Shown here piece by piece: positions 1 through 6,150 of a stretch of DNA of 6,225 nt. The stretch is from Deltaproteobacteria bacterium. GTDB lineage: Bacteria > Desulfobacterota > Anaeroferrophillalia > Anaeroferrophillales > Tharpellaceae. A model generated the notes under the pieces. It had not been told where the DNA came from. It was given only the letters and a program-made list of their open reading frames with translations, and made no database searches. The first letter of the stretch is position 1; the number at the start of each line of letters is the position of its first letter. The stretch is taken from assembly GCA_030595135.1 (NCBI GenBank), contig JAUVDU010000103.1, positions 1 through 6,225 on the forward strand, in the 5' to 3' direction. A program made the position numbers and the translations under genes.

Positions 1-996
1 AAAAATCCAGGTGATAAGGTTGAAGGGGAATATCTGTCCCTTGTGGGTATGACCGGAAAGCTGCAGGTCAAAAAGGCCGATGCTGTCGGGGTTGATGTCC
101 GGTCGGTGTTTCAGGAGCAGGGTGAATTTCTTTTCCGGCAAGGTTGCAAGAAATTTCGCTTCCGAAATATTCGGTGGTTTATGAAACGATGTCGTCGCCT
201 GATCATCAACGCCGACGACAGTAAGGTGGGGAAATATTTTGGCCTGCTGCTGTAAAATGGTAAACCCGGCCGACATGGTGAAATTAAGGGAATGTTCCAG
301 ACCGGCATAAAACTCATGGTTGCCGGTGACCGCGATTTTACCTAGCGGGGGTTCAAAAGAAGCCAAAAGTTCGGCCTCCTGACTTAAATCATTGGGCTGT
401 CCGTCTACCAGATCACCGGTTGAAACCAGCAGGTCCGGTGCCATCGCTGCAACCAAGCCAAGAATCTTCTTCACCTGCGGCTCCCGGATAAAGAGTCCCA
501 GGTGGACATCAGATATCTGGACAATGCGAATCCTTTCAATCTCTGCCGGGATCTTTGCACTCTTAACCACAACATGTTCCACCTTGAGTCTTGCGGCCTC
601 AAACAGGCCATAACCATAGAGTGCCAGCGTCAGTACCAATGACAGGTAGAAAAAAAGTGCGGAAGCAATCGGCTGCCGGGTAGATCTGTTATTGAAAAGC
701 TTTGCGAAAACAAAACCGAAAAGTTTTATCAGGTCACCGGTAACCGAGATGGATACGAAAATGAAAAGAAGCCCCATCCAGCTGAAAGCGATATAGGCCA
801 AGAGGTGTAATCCACTGGTTATCCCGGCTCGTTCAACGATTCGGACAAAAATCGGGGCCAGGATCATCAACAGCATAAACAAGCCCAGGAACCGGGCTCT
901 CTTTTTACCAATTTCCAGAGAGGACTTGACCTTCCGCAAGGCATAGTAATGCAATAGGCCGTAAATCGAAAAATAGAAAATCAGAAAAAAAGTCAT
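1..996 (-). CDS. Membrane-anchored calcineurin-like metallophosphoesterase (partial, C-terminus outside window)
   Basis: Reading the minus strand from the ATG at 996-994 gives 332 codons with no stop up to the window edge. The first ~135 residues are hydrophobic, with about four likely membrane segments (roughly 1-17, 34-51, 63-90 and 113-132). A cytoplasmic or periplasmic metallophosphoesterase domain follows. All metal-site blocks of that fold are visible: QISDVHLG (D163, H165), TGDLVDG (D195), TGNHEFY (N226, H227), KHRPD (H297) and GHTHKGQ (H316, H318). This arrangement matches YkuE-like membrane phosphoesterases, which use two metal ions to hydrolyse phosphoesters. Some relatives, such as chlamydial LpxG, cleave UDP-diacylglucosamine in lipid A synthesis, but the substrate here cannot be told. 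AAGG at 1002-1005 lies five bases before the ATG and supports this start. Only the last few tens of residues should be missing. Family assignment is firm; the exact role is unknown. Confidence -1.
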   Translation of the reverse strand, partial: MTFFLIFYFSIYGLLHYYALRKVKSSLEIGKKRARFLGLFMLLMILAPIFVRIVERAGITSGLHLLAYIAFSWMGLLFIFVSISVTGDLIKLFGFVFAKLFNNRSTRQPIASALFFYLSLVLTLALYGYGLFEAARLKVEHVVVKSAKIPAEIERIRIVQISDVHLGLFIREPQVKKILGLVAAMAPDLLVSTGDLVDGQPNDLSQEAELLASFEPPLGKIAVTGNHEFYAGLEHSLNFTMSAGFTILQQQAKIFPHLTVVGVDDQATTSFHKPPNISEAKFLATLPEKKFTLLLKHRPDINPDSIGLFDLQLSGHTHKGQIFPFNLITWIF

Positions 997-1047
997 AGAG
1001 ACCTTAACCGATTGACACAAGTATTGAAGGCATCCACAAATCCCAAA

Positions 1048-1791
1048 CTATTTATACTTATCATATATTTTTTGTAACCTGCCGTCATTCCGCATTTTTC
1101 TGATTATTTTATCAACCTCTGTAATAATATTGATGTAAGGTGAATCATTTCTGATACACAGATTAAAATCAACTGATTTCAAAATAATCGGAATTTCAAT
1201 AAGTTGTTTTTGCAAGCCTAATTTGTTGATAATGTAATTGGCTACCTGAGAAGTGTGGACAAATACATTTTCATGTCCTTTAGCCAGCTTAAGAAGAACA
1301 TCGTCTATTTTGGCATACCAATCTACATTGAAATCGGAAAAATTCTTTTTTGCCCAACCATTTCCCTGATAATCCAATAGTTTAAAATCCTTTAAATCAG
1401 ATAGCTTTCTGATCTTTTTCAATTTTTCCATTTTCGCATTATCTTTACTCGTAAATATTGTTATTTTTCCGACAATGACAGGTTCAGTATTAATTTTGGT
1501 ATATTCTCTTCGGGCCGGCGTCGGGACAGTAATAAAAGCATCCGCCTCTCCATCTCTGACTTTCTTCTGAGCCAATGCCCACTGATAGCCTTGATGAGAA
1601 ACCTGTATGTCCATCTGTTTTTGTATTGCCTCATTAATTACATCTATCAGGATACCATGCATCTGTTTCTCACTGTCCTCCCATGAAAAAGGTGCGAAAT
1701 CGTTATAATATACCAGTTTCATTGTATCTTGAGCAAAAAGAGGGGGAGTAAAAAACAAGATACATGCAATTATAACGATTAATTTTTTCAT
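1048..1791 (-). CDS. Secreted solute-binding protein, family 3 (amino-acid-type SBP), orphan
   Basis: This 247-residue protein begins at the ATG at 1791-1789. A longer open frame reaches back to 1893, but its first 34 codons cover the promoter region and do not look like protein, while a perfect AAGGAG sits six bases before the chosen ATG. The N-terminus MKKLIVIIACILFFTPPLFA is a typical Sec signal peptide, probably cut after A20. The mature part shows family 3 binding-protein hallmarks: a first strand leading to DFAPFSW (31-37), GILIDVINEA (46-55), DGEADAF (80-86), TPARREY (91-97) and a C-terminal DGRLQKIYDKY. Such proteins bind small solutes, usually amino acids, in the periplasm for an ABC importer, or act as detached sensors. 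No permease or ATPase gene lies next to it in this window, so its partner is unknown. The gene is much richer in A+T than its neighbours (35 G/C in the 120 bases 1081-1200), hinting at different ancestry. Confident on family, not on ligand. Confidence -1.
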   Translation of the reverse strand: MKKLIVIIACILFFTPPLFAQDTMKLVYYNDFAPFSWEDSEKQMHGILIDVINEAIQKQMDIQVSHQGYQWALAQKKVRDGEADAFITVPTPARREYTKINTEPVIVGKITIFTSKDNAKMEKLKKIRKLSDLKDFKLLDYQGNGWAKKNFSDFNVDWYAKIDDVLLKLAKGHENVFVHTSQVANYIINKLGLQKQLIEIPIILKSVDFNLCIRNDSPYINIITEVDKIIRKMRNDGRLQKIYDKYK

Positions 1792-1797
1792 AAAATT

Positions 1798-1803
1798 CTC
1801 CTT
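1798..1803 (-). promoter_or_regulatory. Strong ribosome binding site that fixes the binding-protein start
   Basis: Read on the minus strand this is AAGGAG, followed by a six-base AATTTT spacer and the ATG at 1791. It decides in favour of the 247-residue start over the upstream in-frame ATG at 1893, which has no comparable site and no signal peptide. Confidence -1.
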
Positions 1804-1839
1804 ATCTTTTGATTGGAAGGTTGAGATGGTATAGCAGTA

Positions 1840-1868
1840 CCTATATACACATAAAGACTGCTTGTAAA
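1840..1868 (-). promoter_or_regulatory. Putative sigma-70 promoter of the solute-binding protein gene
   Basis: On the minus strand TTTACA (1868-1863) is followed after 17 bases by TATAGG (1845-1840), a fair match to -35 and -10 boxes at ideal spacing. It would give a leader of roughly 40 bases before the ATG at 1791. The -10 box overlaps one arm of a short dyad (TATAG at 1830-1834 and CTATA at 1841-1845 on the plus strand, six bases apart) that could be an operator. Assignment is by eye only. Confidence -1.
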
Positions 1869-1926
1869 GGTTGATGCATTCGTAAGAAGTCATGGGATGG
1901 CTAAGTTAAAATTTCGATAGACAAGA

Positions 1927-1990
1927 TGTTGAGGTTCTCCAGGCGCGAGACCATACATGTAGTATGTCGAGTGTCTGGAGAACCTCAACA
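1927..1990. repeat. Perfect 16-bp inverted repeat with 32-base spacer (large hairpin)
   Basis: The left arm TGTTGAGGTTCTCCAG (1927-1942) is exactly complementary to the right arm CTGGAGAACCTCAACA (1975-1990). In RNA the stem could extend by four more pairs with G-U wobbles (1943-1946 with 1971-1974). The spacer contains a smaller palindrome, CATAC (1952-1956) and GTATG (1962-1966) around ATGTA, so the whole would fold into a long two-part stem. It lies between divergent genes, where a terminator is not needed, and no T-run follows it. A mobile or dispersed repeat, or a regulatory or recombination site, is therefore more likely. Copy number cannot be judged from one window. Confidence -1.
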
Positions 1991-2121
1991 ACGCAGGATA
2001 TCGGAACTTTTTACGACGCCATCAAGGTTGCACCATTATCTTTGCTTTACAAGCGGGGCGCGATATATTACGGTGGTGGCTATTATTCAAGGTAAAATGT
2101 GTTCATTTTTAGATTGGATGT

Positions 2122-2126
2122 GAGAG
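2122..2126 (+). promoter_or_regulatory. Ribosome binding site for the TTG start of cobB
   Basis: GAGAG ends seven bases before TTG at 2134-2136. It is only a moderate Shine-Dalgarno match, but it is the sole candidate near a start that leaves the P-loop intact. No in-frame ATG lies between this TTG and the GTHSGAGKTT motif. Confidence -1.
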
Positions 2127-2133
2127 TTAAAAG

Positions 2134-3540
2134 TTGACTAAATCGCGAGAAATAATCTCTTTTTGTGTTGCCGGAACTCACTCTGGAGCGGGAAAAACGA
2201 CGCTAACTTTGGGGTTGCTGGCGGCCTTTAAAAAACGGGGCTATAAAGTTCAGCCTTTCAAATGCGGGCCTGACTATCTTGATCCTGGTCACCATCAGGC
2301 GGCTTGTGGTACGCTTTCTCGAAATCTCGATACCTGGATGATGGGTAAAGAGGCGGTTCTCGAATCTTTTTCGCGGGCGCTTGTCGGCCAGAAAGTTGCC
2401 GTGGTCGAAGGGGTGATGGGACTTTTTGACGGGGCCTCGGCGACCACTCTTTCGGGAAGTACGGCCGAGGTCGCATTGCTGCTTGAACTGCCGGTGATTT
2501 TGGTGGTTGATGCGCGCTCGATGGCCCGCTCGGTTGCGGCTTTGGTCAAAGGTTTTGTCGATTTTGAGCCAAAACTTAATATTGCCGGGGTTGTTGCCAA
2601 CAATATCGGTTCCGAACGTCATCGTGAGATTTTAAAGCAAGCCCTGGCTGCGGCGGCGTTGCCGCCTCTGGTTGGGGCTTTGCCGCGGGGCGTGGTGCCC
2701 TCTTTGGCGGAGCGGCATTTAGGTTTGGTAACCGCCGATCAAGAGCGTGACGCTGTAACCTATCAGCGTCTTGGTGAAGTGGTTGAGGAGTATCTTGACC
2801 TTGATCTGTTGGCCCGTAAATGTCGCCTTTGGCTTCCGGAAATACTGGTTAAAAATGAGGGGCAAGAGTTGCTTTCACAGCCGCTATCAACCCGGAACGT
2901 GAGGGCCGATAAAGTTAGGTTGGGCGTGGCCAAAGATCAGGCTTTTCATTTCTATTATGCCGACAACCTCGACTTTTTGCGCCGGGCCGGGATTGAGTTA
3001 ATTGAGTTTTCACCTCTTTCGGAAGCGAGTCTGCCACAAGATCTTCAAGGGCTCTATTTGGGCGGTGGTTATCCGGAACTTTTTGCTCAAGAGTTGAGCG
3101 CCAATTTAAAGATGCGTCAAGCGATTGCCGATTTCGCAAAAAGGGGCGGGGCGATCTATGCCGAGTGCGGCGGTCTCATGTATTTAAGTCAAAAACTGGT
3201 TGATCAAGAGGGCAAAGAGTGGGCTATGTCTGGGGTTTTGCCGCTTTCAACCCGGATGGAGAAACGGCGTCATCGTTTGGGCTATGTCGAGGTTGAGAGC
3301 GCTCGGGATGGTCTCTTCGGCAAAACCGGAACCGCCTGGCGCGGACATGAATTCCACTGGTCGTCACCCGATCTTGAACCATCTTTGTCCAACGCGCCAC
3401 TGCGTTACCGCCGACCCGGCGAGACTGAGTGGCAGGCGGCCGGTTACAGTCAGGGACGGGTTTTAGGAACCTACATTCATGCCCATTTCGGCAGCAATTG
3501 TGAAATTGCCGCAAACTGGGTCGCTTTTCTGCGGACTTAA
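2134..3540 (+). CDS. cobB: Cobyrinate a,c-diamide synthase (CbiA/CobB)
   Basis: This 468-residue protein is of normal length for the CbiA/CobB family. These cytoplasmic enzymes use ATP and glutamine to amidate the a and c side chains of cobyrinic (or hydrogenobyrinic) acid in cobalamin synthesis. The N-terminal ATP-binding half has the P-loop GTHSGAGKTT (14-23), KCGPDYLDPGHH (43-54) and VEGVMGLFDG (91-100). The C-terminal class I glutamine amidotransferase half has the LGGGYPE turn (309-315), the nucleophile Cys345 in AECGGLMYL, and GTYIHAHF near the end, whose histidines (H449/H451) include the expected catalytic one. The start is TTG, forced by the P-loop position. The anaerobic name cbiA may fit better if the host uses the early-cobalt pathway; the sequence alone does not decide. 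No other corrin gene is in the window. The downstream kinase fragment begins three bases after the stop, in the same frame, so co-transcription is likely. Confidence -1.
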   Translation: MTKSREIISFCVAGTHSGAGKTTLTLGLLAAFKKRGYKVQPFKCGPDYLDPGHHQAACGTLSRNLDTWMMGKEAVLESFSRALVGQKVAVVEGVMGLFDGASATTLSGSTAEVALLLELPVILVVDARSMARSVAALVKGFVDFEPKLNIAGVVANNIGSERHREILKQALAAAALPPLVGALPRGVVPSLAERHLGLVTADQERDAVTYQRLGEVVEEYLDLDLLARKCRLWLPEILVKNEGQELLSQPLSTRNVRADKVRLGVAKDQAFHFYYADNLDFLRRAGIELIEFSPLSEASLPQDLQGLYLGGGYPELFAQELSANLKMRQAIADFAKRGGAIYAECGGLMYLSQKLVDQEGKEWAMSGVLPLSTRMEKRRHRLGYVEVESARDGLFGKTGTAWRGHEFHWSSPDLEPSLSNAPLRYRRPGETEWQAAGYSQGRVLGTYIHAHFGSNCEIAANWVAFLRT

Positions 3541-3543
3541 AAG

Positions 3544-4035
3544 ATGCCAGAGAAACGATTCAAAAACAATCTGCAAAAGATTATTTCAGGAAGCTTTTTT
3601 TGGGGCCGTCAGGATGATAACCGGTTACAATATTTTGATGATTACAATGATCCTGCCGGTGTCGGATACCATCATGAGGAGTGGTATGTGCCGGCTCGTT
3701 ACGCTCAGACCCAAAAAAGTATCTGGTCTCAATCCTACGTTGATCCCCACTCCCTGCAACCCATGATAACCTGTACGGTGCCTCTGGTTGAGGAGGGTAA
3801 ATTTGTTGGGGTCAGCACGGTTGATTTAAAGCTTGAGGGCTTGGCCGATCTCTTTGCTGAGGCCGGGCGGGAGGTGAACGGTTATCTTTTTGCTCTTGAT
3901 CGTAATGACAAATTTCTCGCTTTTCCCGACCCTGAACTGATTCGCAAAAAGAGTGATCAAGGAGAGGTAAGGCCGACTTTGGGCTTTATCGACAGTAATT
4001 CGCTTTGTCACAGAGACAAACGCTTTGGCCCGTGA
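3544..4035 (+). CDS. N-terminal fragment of a broken sensor histidine kinase: PDC/Cache domain
   Basis: The 163 codons encode most of a double-Cache (PDC) ligand-binding domain, an extracytoplasmic sensor module. Recognisable parts are FFWGRQDDNRLQYFDDYND (19-37), YHHEEWYVPARY (42-53), SYVDPHSLQPM (64-74), VSTVDLKLEGLADLFAEAG (90-108) and YLFALDRNDKFLAFPD. Family members normally carry a signal-anchor helix and some 100 or more residues before this point. Here both are absent, because the cobB stop lies only three bases upstream. No good ribosome binding site precedes the ATG, so any translation would depend on coupling to cobB. The frame ends at TGA 4033-4035 just after RDKRFGP, while the next part of the same domain continues in the frame starting at 4025. 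I read it as the 5' piece of one disrupted gene, not an independent protein. Without an export signal it could not reach the periplasm. Confidence -1.
   Translation: MPEKRFKNNLQKIISGSFFWGRQDDNRLQYFDDYNDPAGVGYHHEEWYVPARYAQTQKSIWSQSYVDPHSLQPMITCTVPLVEEGKFVGVSTVDLKLEGLADLFAEAGREVNGYLFALDRNDKFLAFPDPELIRKKSDQGEVRPTLGFIDSNSLCHRDKRFGP
4024..4035 (+). other. Frameshift junction inside the sensor kinase gene
   Basis: Frame 1 runs ...RDKRFGP and stops at TGA 4033-4035. Frame 2, open from 3971, continues as LARESYQIDHRQ from 4025. In related PDC sensors a phenylalanine-x-proline-leucine-alanine stretch spans this point, so the change of frame probably lies right here, although any position from 3971 to 4032 is formally possible. 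The local sequence TTGGCCC (4025-4031) suggests one simple route: loss of 8 bases between two copies of this heptamer would yield exactly this frame change. That ancestral sequence is hypothetical. A one-base insertion, a two-base loss or a sequencing error would also explain it. Confidence -1.
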
Positions 4036-6019
4036 ATCATACCAGATCGACCATCGTCAGGCCCAATTTATCACGGCTCTTTTTTGTGATCCTCTGAAAA
4101 AAGAGACGGGCTTGTCAAAAAAACTGATCAGTTTTAGAATGGCTGATGATATTGTCCTGCACGAACCGGTTACGGTAACATTTTTCCACATGCCGGCAAC
4201 CTACTGGAAGATTGCCGTTGTTGTCCCCGAGAGCCGGATTAATGCGGTCGTCGGTCAGATTGTAGGGAAAATGATTTTCTGTCTCGCTTTTGTTTTACTG
4301 CTTATTTTATTTATAGCTTTCTTCCTTTTACGTTTAAAACTCCTGCAGCCATTAAAAGATATTACGGCCCAATTAATACGAATTGAAGATGATCCCCAGT
4401 CGGGCCCTTTAGAGCTCAACATCTCATCCAATAATGAATTGGGGCGATTGGCTTATCATTTCAATCAGAGAACTAAGGATCTGGTCAGAAGCCGGAAACG
4501 CTATCACGACCTCTTTGATAGTGCTAAAGTTGCGATTTTCGTTCATGATATTGATGGAGTGATTATCGATGTTAATCAGACGATGCTGAATATTTACCAG
4601 ATTCCTGACCGTGAAACCGCTTGCCAACTCTCGGTAAGCGAAGATCTTTCAGCCTCTGATAATGATCTTACGAGAGTTCCTGAATTGTTGCAGCAAGCTC
4701 TTGAGGGCATGCCCCAGGAATTTCAGTGGCGGGCTAAACGTTATCGGGATGGCAGCTCTTTTGATGTTCTGGTAAATCTTTCCCGGAATTTTTATGATGA
4801 AAAAGGGGTTATTATCGCCACGGTTACTGATATTACGGAAAAATTGAAAAATGAGCGCGAGTTGCAGAAGGTCTCCAGGCTGGAGTCTTTAGGCCTGTTA
4901 GCTGGGGGCATAGCCCATGATTTCAATAATCTTCTTTCTGGAATTTTTGGCTACATCTCTTTGGCTCGCCTGCAGGTTCCAAAGGCAAGTAAGGTTGACG
5001 GATACCTTGAGCGGGCCGAAAAAGCGATGCAGCGCACCACGGCCTTGACCCATCAGTTATTGACTTTTGCCAAAGGTGGAGAACCGCTTAAAAACGCAGT
5101 TGATTTGGCTCAATTAGTCAAGGAGAGTGCCGGATTTGTGGTCCATGGCAGCAATGTGAAATTGGAATTTAACCGTGATCCTGATTTATGGCAGGTCTTT
5201 GTTGATAAGGGGCAGATGGATCAAGTCATCTCCAACCTGGTGATTAATGCTGATCAGGCGATGCCCGAAGGGGGGACGATATCTATTACAATAAAAAATC
5301 TCGACAACGGTTCCGGTCTTGAGCCGGGTCTGGATCGGAGAAAATATGTCAGAATCATAATTTCTGATCAGGGTTCAGGGATTAGTGCCGAACATCTGGA
5401 AAAAGTTTTCGACCCCTATTTTACGACCAAACCCACAGGTTGCGGGCTCGGTCTGGCTTTATGTTTTTCGATTATCAGTAAGCATCAGGGTTTTATCAGG
5501 GCAGAGTCGGAAATTGACCTCGGCACAACTTTTACGATAGATCTTCCGGCCGTTGTCGAGATCGAAACGGAAAATTGGGCAAGTGAGGATGGGCCGGTCG
5601 CGGAAGTTGAAAAAGAGGGAGATTGTACCGTTTCGCTGAAAATTCTGGTGATGGATGATGAACCGGTGCTCCAAGAGATTGCGGTTGAGATGCTCTCTCT
5701 GCTGGGGCATTCGGCGGTCTCGGTTAGTGATGGCCGGGAAGCTGTTAGGATTTACACTGAGGCTTTTAAAATTGATCAGGCTTTTGATCTGATTATTGTC
5801 GATTTAACCATCCCCGGCGGGATGGGTGGTCTGGAGACTTTTGAAACATTGCGAGAGTTGAATCCGGCGATCAAGGCCATTGTCTCCAGCGGTTACTCCA
5901 CCGATCCGGTTATGGCAAACTACTCAGACTATGGTTTTGCCGGGGTTATTGCTAAACCGTATCTCGTAAGCGAGGTTAAAGAGACTATTGATCGGATTGC
6001 AAGGGGCATCACAAACTAA
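4025..6019 (+). CDS. Hybrid sensor histidine kinase, C-terminal part (HAMP-PAS-HisKA-HATPase-REC), from frameshifted gene
   Basis: From the TTG at 4025 this frame gives 664 residues, but the first ~75 are the end of the Cache domain begun at 3544. The true gene start is therefore upstream and TTG is only the nominal start. Order of parts: membrane helix (about 80-103), HAMP (about 103-155), PAS (about 158-272), HisKA with H-box GGIAHDFNN and phospho-accepting His298, HATPase with N-box (N404, N408), G1 box SDQGSGI (D448, G450, G452), FDPYFTTKP and GLGLA, and a C-terminal receiver domain (about 539-658). The receiver has the acidic pair D544-D545, phospho-acceptor D593, S621 and K644 with the following proline. 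It is thus a hybrid kinase without an output domain, expected to pass phosphate within itself and onward to an unseen partner. All catalytic residues are intact, so decay, if real, is recent or confined to the sensor part. A soluble or membrane-tethered kinase core could still be made from an internal start, but this is speculation. Confidence -1.
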   Translation: MARESYQIDHRQAQFITALFCDPLKKETGLSKKLISFRMADDIVLHEPVTVTFFHMPATYWKIAVVVPESRINAVVGQIVGKMIFCLAFVLLLILFIAFFLLRLKLLQPLKDITAQLIRIEDDPQSGPLELNISSNNELGRLAYHFNQRTKDLVRSRKRYHDLFDSAKVAIFVHDIDGVIIDVNQTMLNIYQIPDRETACQLSVSEDLSASDNDLTRVPELLQQALEGMPQEFQWRAKRYRDGSSFDVLVNLSRNFYDEKGVIIATVTDITEKLKNERELQKVSRLESLGLLAGGIAHDFNNLLSGIFGYISLARLQVPKASKVDGYLERAEKAMQRTTALTHQLLTFAKGGEPLKNAVDLAQLVKESAGFVVHGSNVKLEFNRDPDLWQVFVDKGQMDQVISNLVINADQAMPEGGTISITIKNLDNGSGLEPGLDRRKYVRIIISDQGSGISAEHLEKVFDPYFTTKPTGCGLGLALCFSIISKHQGFIRAESEIDLGTTFTIDLPAVVEIETENWASEDGPVAEVEKEGDCTVSLKILVMDDEPVLQEIAVEMLSLLGHSAVSVSDGREAVRIYTEAFKIDQAFDLIIVDLTIPGGMGGLETFETLRELNPAIKAIVSSGYSTDPVMANYSDYGFAGVIAKPYLVSEVKETIDRIARGITN

Positions 6020-6020
6020 A

Positions 6021-6035
6021 GCGGGCTTCGCCCGC
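6021..6035. terminator. GC-rich hairpin after the kinase stop, possible terminator
   Basis: GCGGGC (6021-6026) pairs perfectly with GCCCGC (6030-6035) across a TTC loop, two bases after the kinase stop codon. On the plus strand no T-run follows, so it is a poor classical terminator for the kinase. Read on the minus strand it is followed by TTTAGTTTG, a better U-rich tail, so it could end transcription coming from the right. It could also be an outer part of the neighbouring repeat element. Confidence -1.
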
Positions 6036-6046
6036 AACCCAAATGC

Positions 6047-6150
6047 CTCCCGCAAAGACGCAAAGACGCAAAGAGTTCAAACTGTCAAGTTATCTTATGG
6101 TTTTTCTTGGCGTCTTGGCGTCTTGAGTGAGCAACGAGAACGGGCGGGAG
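6047..6150. repeat. Palindromic repeat element with tandem 8-mers (MITE/REP-like)
   Basis: An outer 7-bp inverted repeat, CTCCCGC (6047-6053) and GCGGGAG (6144-6150), encloses a second, longer one. In that inner repeat AAGACGCAAAGACGCAAAG (6055-6073) matches the complement of CTTGGCGTCTTGGCGTCTT (6106-6124) at 17 of 19 positions, with a 32-base loop. The left arm is built from three exact tandem copies of CGCAAAGA (6051-6074), and the right arm has two exact copies of TTGGCGTC (6107-6122). Nothing suggests a coding function. The form fits a dispersed non-autonomous palindromic element; its copy number must be looked up in the full genome. Confidence -1.

Larger units (their letters stand above)
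1792..2133. other. Divergent intergenic region, 342 bases
   Basis: This gap lies between the minus-strand solute-binding protein gene and the plus-strand cobB gene. It holds the likely promoter of the former (1840-1868) and a large perfect inverted repeat (1927-1990). The stretch 1991-2100 is not recognisable as coding. I see no convincing sigma-70 promoter for cobB and no B12-box-like motif that would point to a cobalamin riboswitch. The only open frame across the region (1926-2123) starts inside the palindrome and is judged spurious. Confidence -1.

Noticed and set aside
43..613. Short plus- and minus-strand frames inside the phosphoesterase gene
   Set aside because: They overlap a continuous 332-codon minus-strand frame with all metallophosphoesterase motifs and show no family features of their own.
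1792..1893. 34-residue N-terminal extension of the solute-binding protein (start at 1893)
   Set aside because: The extension would cover the promoter and place the signal peptide internally, whereas the ATG at 1791 has a perfect AAGGAG and starts the signal peptide.
1927..1990. Integron attC recombination site
   Set aside because: The ends read GTTGAGG then CCTCAAC, the opposite order to attC core sites. The arms are perfect without the extrahelical bases attC needs, and no integrase or cassette array is present.
1926..2123. 65-codon plus-strand open frame beginning in the palindrome
   Set aside because: Its start codon lies in the left arm of the inverted repeat, it has no ribosome binding site and it resembles no protein family. 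Open frames of this sort are typical by-products of repeat elements.
2203..3514. Several antisense and out-of-frame open frames across cobB
   Set aside because: They are shadows of the well-supported cobB gene, with low-complexity, charge-rich translations and no ribosome binding sites.
6051..6074. CRISPR array
   Set aside because: The repeated unit is only 8 bases and contiguous, with no spacers; it is a tandem repeat within a palindrome arm.
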